Assembly (NCBI GenBank): GCA_012064415.1
Contig: SSNU01000261.1
Location: 92,332 to 144,022 of the forward strand
Source: Gyrodactylus bullatarudis
Lineage: Eukaryota > Platyhelminthes > Monogenea > Gyrodactylidea > Gyrodactylidae
DNA length: 51,691 nt
Direction of reading: 5' to 3'
A program made the position numbers and the translations under genes. Of this stretch, positions 1 to 20,500 are shown one piece after another; within the stretch, counting starts at the first letter, position 1, and each line of letters opens with the position of its first letter. Under the pieces are notes generated by a model, which saw only the letters and a program-made list of their open reading frames with translations, did not search any database and was not told the origin of the DNA.

Positions 1-1916
1 GAAACTATATCAAGTGAGAAACCTACACCTTTTTGACGCATTGTAGAGGTTTCTCAAATTAAGACTTATGGGTTACATAAGACGAATACACTGTGGTCGA
101 AAACTTGAAACTTCATCAAAGGGTAAAACACTTACTTTTTCTTACTTGAATGCACACAGACCAGTTGATATCTGCATGGGATTATTGGAAACTGCTATTT
201 ATTAAACAGAATTGGACTTAAAACTTGTAATTCAAGATTTTAAAAAAATTTCCAGTGTTCACATTGTAAGTTTAATCAGTATATTCAAAGTGTAGACCAT
301 CAACCGTTCAATGTGTACACCGAGTTTCCACATTGACCAATTAGTTGTACAATGTACACACTGTACGAGTTTCCACTTTGAACGTAACATATATATAAAT
401 AAATATTCAAATCATCTATGGCTGAAAAATAACCTAGAAATAGCTGCTAAATAAAATTTATAAAATTTCTTCATGAAAAATATAGAATTTTTTATTCAAT
501 TAAGAAATGAATATTGAATGAGTAAGAAAATAAAGCCTCACTTGAAAGTTTGTATTTATAAGATAATCAAAAAAGATTTTGGACTCCAGAAGTAAAACAA
601 AGTTAAAATTTGAGTTTGGAGATTTAGCCTTCGAATGAAATAATGACTGTTTAGTGTTTACTCCTCTAATAGATTTAATACTACTGTAGATAATTGATTT
701 ACAAAATACAGACTTGTATGAATAATAAATGATAAAAGCAGATTTTGTCATTGAGTAATTTTTCCATCATATAAGCTATTATTGCTATTTTAAGTTGCTA
801 TTTACTGCCAATATTTTTAGTCTCTCTCTTAACAACACTAAGAGGAAATGATTTAAAAGTTACCCAGAGAATGACTAATCCTGCCATTGGCGATGATAAA
901 AGCTAATCTACACTGTAGATTCTACAGCTTGCCAAACTTTGTCACAAAGCTTTTCAATCACTAGACTACTTTTTCCTCTCTCATGATTAGTAATTGAATA
1001 ATAAAATGATGAGTGTTCCCATGTGATCACTAGGATTTGAATTTTAAGTAACTACTAGGCTTCATTATAATTAATTAATTAGGGCAATGAATTTTATTTT
1101 GGCATTGTCTAACAATTTATAGCGAAACTATAGAATTCTTATTCTCTTTTGTAATTATGCAAATACTACTTACTTTTACGAATTGTTAGCTTTCACACAC
1201 AAGTTATACCCTAATTTTCTGATGATTTTTTTATAGTGTTTTGAGTATGAAATGATAGATAAACAATATGTGAATAAATCTGTAGAGTCTACAGTATCAT
1301 TTCGAATGAGTATGCGTTATTCATATATACTATATATTATATTTCTTATGGGAAAATCAAAATGACTCAAATCTTTGAACTGATTTGAAATAATTAATCT
1401 CGAAATAGATATATAATTTTTTTATTAAATAATTTTTGAATATTTTCACCACGCAAAGAATCAGTTGAAGTAGCATTATAGCTAGTAACAAGATAAAGAT
1501 AAAAAATAAGTGATTAAACCGATGTAGGCATAACAGACAAGGTATTGACTTGAATGAAAAGTCTGGTAAGTAATTGTAGATGTATCAATATTATTGATAA
1601 TTCTTTCACATTTCATTGACAATGATAGAAATAAATGATAGAAATAAATGATAAAAATAAATTAATCTCCTAAATGTTTCCTTGATTTTGGAGATGGAAA
1701 AAATCTTTCTGTAGTCTAATCAATTGTTGATATGATATTCTGAACTTCAGATTGCATGGGTTGAGTTTAGTACATACACATACATAAGACTGGTCATAAT
1801 TAGGTCTTTAGACTGGTAAAATAATCTAGTCTCTACTAGAGACTGGAAATTAGTAAATTGTTTATTGCAAAATTGAAAAGGGGAGGAGCAGAAGTGATGG
1901 GATCGAATCATTGTGC
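1..1916. other. Intergenic / 3' flank of PKN, no gene seen
   Basis: AT-rich DNA without a convincing coding frame; the only longer open frame (minus strand, about 500-751) is low-complexity and shows no family signature. Two weak repeats are visible: two diverged copies of a stretch sharing GAGTTTCCAC near 314-338 and 362-383, and a short 13-bp tandem repeat (unit close to AAATGATAGAAAT, about three copies) near 1620-1662. The right end contains the probable 3' UTR of the minus-strand kinase gene. Confidence 0.6.
1861..1866 (-). promoter_or_regulatory. Candidate polyadenylation signal of PKN
   Basis: TTTATT on the plus strand reads AATAAA on the minus strand, about 50 bases beyond the PKN stop codon. 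Distance and strand fit a poly(A) signal, but AATAAA is common by chance in DNA this rich in A and T. Confidence 0.4.
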
Positions 1917-11206
<9,290 letters not shown>

Positions 11207-11563
11207 AATCTGAGAATAATTACCTCGTTGTTCGAGCTACAATGTTTTTATCTTGAACTGCGAGCCAGATATTTGTAAATAAAATCAAACAAAAGTGATT
11301 TTTATTTTTGCTTGAGAATAGTAACTTTTTATTAACGAGAAAAAATTAGCAGTAAAATTATTGTTTTACAAAGTTTAGTTTTAATTTTATCTGGTAAACA
11401 GTTTTCTCACTGAAAAGAGGAACTAATTGAAAAATAGTCAATTCATTAATTATTTTAGTTACTAAATGGTTATCAAATGAAGGTTAAAAGTTTTGATTGT
11501 TTAAAGCGTTTGACTTACCAAATTTATTAATTTCGCGTAAATTCAGTTTTAGAGTTTTGCCGA
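11207..11563. promoter_or_regulatory. Divergent intergenic region between PKN and RyR
   Basis: About 360 bp separate the 5' end of the minus-strand kinase gene from the RyR start codon. Both promoters and 5' UTRs, or at least their proximal parts, must lie here unless unseen upstream non-coding exons exist. The stretch is AT-rich; I see no definite TATA box or initiator that I would assign to either gene. Confidence 0.5.
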
Positions 11564-14500
11564 ATGGCTTTCGCTCGAAATGAGGAAGAAGCCTCATTCT
11601 TACGAACAGTAAGGAATTGCTACATAAAAAAATGTTTAGAATGATTTTATTTGCCTTTCATCAATTTCTCATGGAGGAGGAGGAAGATTATGTCTTTCAG
11701 TTGAGGGATTTGGAAATAGAATGTGCTCACTAGTAAATGTTTCACAAGAAGTATGTTTACGATTATATAAAAACTTTTCAGTGTCCGCCAGCTCATATGG
11801 TACCAGGCGTATTTGTTTTGGACCAAGCTCTTTCAGTTAGAGCATTGCAAGAGCTATTAGCTGTCCAAGAACAATCAAATGATGTAATTTAAAAAAAGTC
11901 TAATGATTTATTTTTTAGGCAGCTCAATCAGGACATAGAACTTTATTATATGGTCATGCTATAAGATTACTTCATCTAACCAGTCAAATGGTAAATGCTA
12001 ATGTTTTGATCATTATTCTTTCAGTATCTTTCTTGTTTATCAAGTTGTTCATCAAATGATAAACTGGCCTTTGATGTTGGTCTTCAAGATAATAGAAATA
12101 GTAAGAATTTCATAATTTCTCTAATCTTATTCTTATTAAAATAGTTGAAGCATGTTGGTGGACAATTCATCCAGCCTCAAAACAACGATCGATTGGAGAG
12201 AAAGTTAGGATAGGAGATGATCTGATCATTGTTAGTGTGTCTTCAGAAAGATATTTAGTGAGTTTTTCTAACATATCAGCCATTTTGCAGTATATCTGCG
12301 TAGGAGTTTTCACATTTACATTTTTTCAACCAATCATATCATTGATCCCTATGTATGTATTGAACCCATTCAGATTGTGCGTGTATATTTTATTTTCTTC
12401 TCCTTAATATCATTCATTATATCTTTTTCTTTGGGGTGGAATCTGCAAGCTGATCGATTATTATTACATTATTCAAAAGTAAAGCCTATCTGTTGTACCA
12501 ATGTCTTCATGGTGACATTTCAATGTTTTAGAGAGGAAGAGAAACTTCGCTTCATTCAGTGAACAATATTTGTTGGCTTTTCAATCAAATTTTAGTTATT
12601 TAAGATATTTTGTAGTCTTGAAAATCAAAGCTTCAAATTATGTTATGTAAATGAATAAACTACATTAATTGAAGCCATTATTTGACCGATAAGGGGTAAT
12701 TTGCAAAAGGATGTTACTTAGAATTTAATTAAGGGACATTTAAGATCAAATTTTAAAGAATAGAATAAAAGGCTGGTTTATATAACCTAATGAACTCAAA
12801 AGAGAAATTTTGAAATATTTTTATATTGGTTTTAATTAATTTTTGTGTTAGCATTTATATGGAGATAATGAAGGTGTTATTGCCAGTTTTCAACAGACCT
12901 TATGGACAGTAATTCCATTTTCTAATGGTGTTATTCGTCAAAAATCACCCAGTATGTCAACAAAAAATTACGAAAATAGTTCAAAAATTTAATTCGATCC
13001 ATTAAATTTAGCCATGTTGTTTGGTGGTGAAATAGTCAGGTTGTTTCATGGTGACGAATGTTTAACTGTACCAGAACCGGAACAAGACGACTCTACAAAT
13101 ACTGTTGGAAATTACTTATCGGCAGCAAAACCAATGCCTGGCATGATTCTCCCTGGAGAGATGTCTTTTCAAGGACCAGGGGGACCACAGACCGGACAAC
13201 CTGGTCAGTTAGAGCATGCTAACATACGAGATAGTGTCATGTACGAAATCGGCGCTGTTGAAAGTCAAGCTAGATCTCTTTGGTACATTGAGCACACAAA
13301 ATTTAAGTGGTCCGGAGGATTTTTTTCCTGGGACTGTTCCATTCGATTACGGCACGTAACAACTGGACGTTACTTGGGTGTCTCTACATATGATGATACA
13401 GCTCAACAGGTTGGAAGTGATCCATTTATTGTTGTGACCTTGGCACCAGAAGATGCCACAGAACAGGCCTGTTTGTTTTATCTTAAAAAGAGTAAAGACG
13501 AAAAGAAAAAAAATGAAGAACGTGAGCAAGACGGAATGGGAAATCCAAATGTTTGTATTGGAGAGACATTAATTTATCTCCAGCATGTCACAACGAATCG
13601 TTGGCTATCCTACGAATCATACGAGACAAAACTGAAGGGTGTCGGCAGAGTTGAACAAAAAAAGGCTGTCCTTTTAGTAGAAGGACATATGGACGATGTG
13701 TTCACTGTGTGCCGAAGTCAGGAAGAAGAACAAAAATCAGCCAATGCTATTAGGAGGACAACTGGAATTTTCAACTCTTTTAATGCAAGCCTTGATGATG
13801 TAATAAAATGCCAGACACAGGCCTCGTTAGAAGGTATAGCTTCACAATTACCAAATTTAAGTGGAAAAATACCAGTTGATGAAATGGCTCAATGTCTTGA
13901 AGATTTGAATAGTTTCTTTGTCCAACCAGAAACACATGAAGATCATGAAGCTAAGCAGGCTAGACTTACAGCCCTAAAAAATAGGCAAGACCTATTTCAA
14001 GTGAGAGAAAAAATTCTTGATAATATTTTTTGAAGGAATTAAAATAATTATTTTCTTATTTCAGCAAGAAGGAATTATAGGCTTAGTGTTATCAACAATT
14101 GATCGATTTACCGCTTCTTTTTCAACAAGAAGAGACTTTGCTCAAGTTTGTGGAGAAGAACGAGTAGGAGATTTTGAGAAACTTCTCAATCTTCTTTATC
14201 TCTTCTTAGCCGCTTTGATTCGTGGAAACAGGGAAAATTGTGCTCAATTTGCTGCTCCTCATCGTTTAGATTGGCTTTTCAATAGGTTACAGCTCCAACA
14301 AAGTGTTGCAGAAGGTGTCATTGACACACTACACTGTGTGTTGACAGACTCTGATGAAGCCCTTAATTTAATAACACCAAATCACATTAGAACTTTGATT
14401 AGTCTTTTGGATAAGCAGGGAAGAGATCCACAAGTTTTGCAGGTTCTCTGTTCCCTCTGTTTAGGCAGACAAGGATGTGCTGTTCGTCTTAACCAAGACC

Positions 14501-14565
14501 TCATCTATGATACTCTTATACCAGAAAGAGATCTCTTGCTTCAGACAAAGTTGGTTGACGAGTGT
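11564..14565 (+). other. RyR: RyR N-terminal block: trefoils, MIR, first RIH
   Basis: Exons 1-8 and the first part of exon 9 (14065-15087). Exons 1-7 encode the first beta-trefoil, recognisable by [30 protein letters not shown] and [14 protein letters not shown]. Exon 8 carries the MIR trefoil ([20 protein letters not shown]) with a Gly/Pro/Met-rich insertion of about 50 residues after DECLT. Exon 9 continues into the RIH armadillo solenoid ([32 protein letters not shown]). In known RyRs this block forms the cytosolic vestibule and gates channel opening. The introns after exons 1-5 are only 31, 31, 35, 34 and 44 nt. The next intron, 12258-12851, holds no gene. Confidence 0.9.
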
Positions 14566-17500
14566 TGTTGTATTAGGCCAAATATTTTTGTTGGTACCAA
14601 AGAAGGTGGAAATATGTATTCAAAATGGTATTTCGAAGTTCAAATAGATGACATAACCAATGCTAGTCATGAGCCAGCAGAGTTTAGAGTTGGTTGGGCA
14701 AATACAGAAGGATTCGAAGCTTACCCAGCTGGAGGATCTGGCTGGGGTACAGTCCACTGTGGAGATGACTTATTCAGCTATGCTTTTGATGGAAATAGTC
14801 TTTGGTTTGGTGGTAAATCAAAACTAGTTCATTTCCAGCCAACTCCAATTGAAAACATTCGACCAGTCAGTCCAACAACTGTCCAGTCAGATGAACAATC
14901 AATAAACAACCCTGGCTCCACTAACTTGAACGATAATTTGAGTCAACAATCTGCTCCACCTCCCCCACCTCCTCCTTCGATTCCATTCAAATTGAAAAGA
15001 GGAGATGTGATTGGTTGTCTACTAGACTTATCCGGACCAGTTATTCAGTTCAATGTTAATGGGAATCTTGTAAAGGGATACTTCCAGGTAAGTAACACTT
15101 AGTTTGACGCAATTATTTTTAGTTCATGAGTTATTATGTCATTTTTTGATTCAAATATCGGTTATCTTTTAAACTTTAGCTTATAGAGCAGATTTAAATG
15201 ACTATGACCTTGAGAAATAAGATTTCATGATAGAACTGATTAAGTTTTAATTTACAAGAATAAAATTATAAAACTTACACCTATAACGAGTCAGAATTTG
15301 ATTAAGGAATATTTTTCAGATTAAAAATAAAATTAACTTTTATAGGATTTCAATGCAACTGGATTATTTTATCCCTGCATAAGTACTACTGCAAAAGCAG
15401 GTGCTAGATTCTTACTCGGTGGTAATCAAGGTCGTCTACGTTATGGACCTCCAGTTGGCTATTCTCCAATTTTCGAAGCAAGAATGACAAACATTCGTTT
15501 AAAACTTGAGCCTGTTTTCAATTTTGGAAATCTGGAAAAATCTGTATTTTCTGGTCCTTCGAATTCTCCAGCAGATGCCCAAATGGTTTTTGTACCACAA
15601 ACAGTAGTTACTGCAGGTGTTCAGCTCTCAAGTTATGTTGAGGGAATTAGAGATAAATTGGCTGAAAATATTCATGAAATGTGGACTCTGAGAAAAATCG
15701 AACAGGGTTGGAAACAATCTGATGTAAGCTTAGAAATCTTATTTTCATTTGTATCTTTTTTAATTTCTTTTTTACTTTTTCAGCGTAGAGATGATGCCAA
15801 AATGCTCCATCCATGCCTAACCAGTTTTAACAATCTTCCTCCATCTGAGAAGCAGTACGATATTACATTGGCGTATGAAACTTTGAGGACCATTGTTGGT
15901 TTGGGATTCAGTATAACATATGATATAAACCAAGAGAATACTAGGATCAAAACGATAAAAGTTCCAATGAGTTATACTCAACCAAACGGATATCGTCCTC
16001 AACCTCTTGACTTGAGCTCAGTTCGATTAAGCGCTAAACTTGAAAATTTGGTATCTCAGTTAGCTGAAAATACTCATAATATGTGGGCTAGAGATAGAAT
16101 AGCTCAAGGTTGGACCTATGGCCTTACAGAAGACGCAAAAAATAAGCGAAGCCCTCATCTTGTCCAATTCAATGAAGTTGATCCGTACATTCAAAGATCG
16201 AACCGTGAGACAGCAATCGAAACTGTCAAGACTCTGTTAGCTTATGGATTTGTTATTGAACCGTTATCAACAGAAACTGTAGATTCAAGTAAGTATTGAA
16301 TTTTTACCTTTCATGAACATTCACTCGTTTTTAGTATTTAAATGCATTTTATTACAACTAATAATTCATATATTGTCAGATTATAAAATTTCATTATCTA
16401 AATTCAACGTAATTAAAGAAAAGACGTTTTAATGAAAATATCAGATCTTGAAATTGTTAAAATGTTGCAAACGCAATTTTATCTCCTCTGTTCACATGAT
16501 AATCCCTTCAATAAACAGGATTTCTTTTCCTAGTAAGGAGTATTTATTATTGAATCGATATTTTAAATATTTTTATTGTCTATTAATAAATAGTTTTTTA
16601 TATTTTTTGAAGAATGGGGATTTTACATTCAATAAGAATGTTGATTTTTGGATTGTTGGATAATTTCAATTAAGCCTATCGTAATGATAAGAAAATCATA
16701 CAAAAGTAAAAATACTCAAAATTAATACAATACGATTCTAGGTGAGATTCTAATGAAGAATCAATTAACAGAAGCTTCCATTTTTCAGCCCGATTGCATT
16801 CAAGCGCTCAAACTGTTGAAAAAGGTATTCGAACATACCGTGTGCAAAAGAACCGAGGTGTTAATCAAGGAAAATGGTACTACGAATTGGAATTGTTGAC
16901 AAGCGGTCATGTGAGAGTTGGCTGGGCAGATATTGAATCACCCCCGTATTACCCAATAGGTTCTCATAAAAGTTCATTTGCTTTCTCTGCCTTTGAAGTG
17001 AGTTTACCGAAGTTTATTTTTCACTCAGCAGAACATACTTTAGAATTTTACACAAGTCATTTTGCTCATGAGTCATTAGAGACTAAATTTTCTTGTAAAC
17101 TGATAGGCTCAAAAGTGGAACAGAACAGGCACAATCTTTGGAAAAGTTTGTCATATCGGCGATGTGATCGGATCAATGATTGATTTCAATGACGGAACTA
17201 TAAGTAAATAAGAATATCCACTCGAGTTTGAATTTTTATTTCTCAATATCTTTTACTATAAGCATTTTCGTTAAATGGCGAACTAATGATGGACCCTCTT
17301 GGACAAGAGATCGCCTTCAAGGATGTGACTAAAGGCCAAACCTTTGTACCAGCATTTTCATTAGGTGTTGGCCAACAAGTAAAATTAAACTTTGGCAATG
17401 ACGTTCAAATGCTCAGATTTTTCACTTATGTCGGTCTACAAGAGGGCTACAGTCCGTTTTGTGTGTAAGTTTTAATTCTATTGTATTTCGATAAGGCAAA

Positions 17501-20500
17501 TTTAATCTGATCAATATGATTTAAATTCAAATTTTCTTTAGGAATATGGTCAAACCAGCACCTCTCTGGTTCGCTAAAGATGATCCATCCCTATTTGAAC
17601 CAATTTCTGATAATCACCGTAATCTTGAAGTCGAACCATCTCTTGGAAGGTGTGTTTCGCATTTTTCATGAAACTCAGAAACTTTAATTTTTCTTATCAT
17701 TCAATTAGCGTACCCAATTTGAAGTTGATTTGCAAAAACGCCGGATCTCAAGGAGAACAGCCTCTTCTTGAATTTATAAAACTTAGCTTAAGTGTCAAAT
17801 GTCGTAAGGAGTTTACAAAAATGTAAAAAGACTTTCTAATTACGAAAATTTTCATCGATTGATCGCTTTTTTATTAATTTTCTACAGCTCCTTGCAAGAT
17901 CGTAGAAACTTTATTGAAAATATGAGAAAAACTCTTGAACCAGAACTGTATTATGACTCTAATATGGGTCAGGTAATGGACCCCTCCAGCTTTGGACTTA
18001 TGAATCCTGTTCGTTTAATATTCATTTATATTCAAATAATAATTATATTTATTTCACAATGACATTCTATAGGATATGGTCAACTCAACTCTTGGCATGA
18101 ATAATGCTGGGAAGAAGAAAAAATTGCCAAATTTGTTTAAAAAAAATCGTCTTAATCGAGATCAAAGTCCTGATGTTATGTCAGCATTGGGTAAGTTTTC
18201 TAATAGATGAGCTTTTATCAAATCTTGGTTATTTTTTCTTAGCTGGAGATTCTCTTGCCAGTGTTGGAATGTCTGGCAATGCTTCAGCTTCTGGTGTTTA
18301 TATGGGACCTCCTGGAGCTTCCCAAAACCCCCCTGCAAAGCATAAACATTTAGGCGCAAATACATCTCAATTGAAAATACTTGGAGGAAAAGATAAAGAA
18401 GTTGTAAGATTGATTTGAAATTAATATTTATATTTCAAGGGATCAGCCATAACAGGTGGGTCAGGTTCAGGAGGAGCCGGATCTGGTGGAACAGGCGGTC
18501 CTACTGATAATGCTGCACAGGCTAACAAGAAAAACGTTCCCTCTGTTGAAGATATTAGCAAGGTGGATTTAAAATTTCATAATAATTTCAGTTTCGATTT
18601 AATTGCATATCTTTCTAGCCTATCTATGCTGAACGTGAAAATGCGATAGCTCAATTTATTGACGAGTTTAGCTTTAATATTCTTGTACTTCCTGGACAAG
18701 AACCTGGTCTTGTTCATATTGGTTGGATCACTAGTAACTTCAAGTTATCAAAGCCTGCTCTCAACCAGACAAATGCCCCAATAAATACTAATGAGACAAC
18801 TACACAAAATCAAAACATCCAAAATGCTAGTACTGTAAATGTCAAGGGAAATAATAACACTGGTGTTCCAGTTGAACAGATTGAAGTAAGACAAGCAGCT
18901 GTTTGCTTATTGGAAGATGATCTCACACTAAAGGTATGTTGTTCAATGTACATGGAAAATTTTATTTTATTTAATAAATATTTATCTTTAGAATGCTATT
19001 AAAATTCTTTCTGGATATATTTTTGTTTGAGAATTTCATTAAAAATAACAAATTTCTGACTTTTGTAGGAGAATAAAGTGAATTTTATGCATACTTTCAG
19101 AGTGCAGTAGCTGAAAGATCAAGTTTCATGATCAATGTTGGAGAATTGCTTAATAAAATGGCAAATGCTGAAGATTTAGGAAAGCGAATGAGTCAAGGTC
19201 TATTAATAAGCTGCTGGGTTGACACAGCAATGGGTACTCTCGGCTTTGAAATGAACGGTCGTGAAACTGGTATAAGGTATCAAGTAGAACCAGGTACGAA
19301 GCTTTTTGCCGCTGTCTTTGTTAGACCAACAGCAAGAGAAACTCTACAGTTTGATTTTGGACGAAGAAGTCGATTTTCTCTGCCAATCACAAGCGGTATG
19401 CTTCGTCCACCAAAACAAGTTTTAACTAGTCTACCAAATCGGTTAAAAGTCGAAGCGTTACAAGTATGTTTGCTAGAAATCACCATTACTGAAGGCTTAT
19501 TAAATTTTTTAAAGCGAGTTCACTGGGCACGTCTTCCTCCGATTCAACTTAAACCTCACACGATGAAAATGTCTGACCAGCGTGGCTGGAACGTACTCTT
19601 GGAAGATCCTGTTTCTCAAATTATGATCAAAGTTCCAGAAACAGATCGAAGTATTAGTATATCTGAACTTGATGAAGCTCCTTCATTGTTGAAATTCCAT
19701 TCAAATACTCTGATCTTATATCAGGCTATATGTTGTCATGGTAATCACAATGTTGCTCAACAGTTGATTCAGCATATCGATGTTCATCAACTCCTGCATG
19801 CAATCCAATCACATGGTAATAACTCAAGATTTCCATTCAATCTTAGTTCTCTATTAATTTATTTTCAATTAAAGCAATACCTGGTTTGATTCGATCTGGT
19901 CTCGCCGACCTAATACGAACAATAAGTTTGGCAACTCATGTCAAATTGAAATCAGTAACATCTAAGGAAATTCTTGTTCCCTTGGATCCAAAAAAGAAAC
20001 TTGAAAAGCATGAAACAAAATTCGAAAAATTAATGAGTGCCTTTAAAATGAATTTGAACTATATACCGGCGATCGACGAACATATTTCAATCATACCTCA
20101 TTTGAAGAAAGAGCCTCATCTCTTGATGTAAGCATTAAATTTCTAAATTATCCGTTATAATCACTTAATCATCATCATCTCTCTAGACCTGGCGCAGATG
20201 GTACTGGGGAAATTGCTGTTCCAAATCACGCTCTCAATGAATCGGAAGAGGTGCAACTCAATGCTGCTCTACAAGCTGCTGGTCCTGGGGGTCTCTTGAA
20301 AATCGCTGAGTGCCCAGCTTTTCCTCTAGATAAACTTAAAATGATTTGTTTGAAAACCTTGGTCTTATCAACAAATATTGGAGGCCAATGCAGAGATCCT
20401 CTTGGTGGTACTTTTGAACACATGATATTGTAAGCAATAGTAATTTTTTCTTTTCGAATTCAATTTCTTATCCAAATTTCTCTCTAGACCAATCCTTAAA

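Noticed and set aside
500..751. 83-codon minus-strand frame
   Set aside because: Low-complexity composition, no domain and no splice partners; typical chance frame in AT-rich DNA.
1320..1345. TATA-rich stretch as a promoter
   Set aside because: No gene starts nearby and such runs are common in this AT-rich sequence.
16998..17183. Apparent RyR coding continuation and frameshift
   Set aside because: The open frame runs through an intron; splicing 16997 to 17107 restores SPRY2 in phase.
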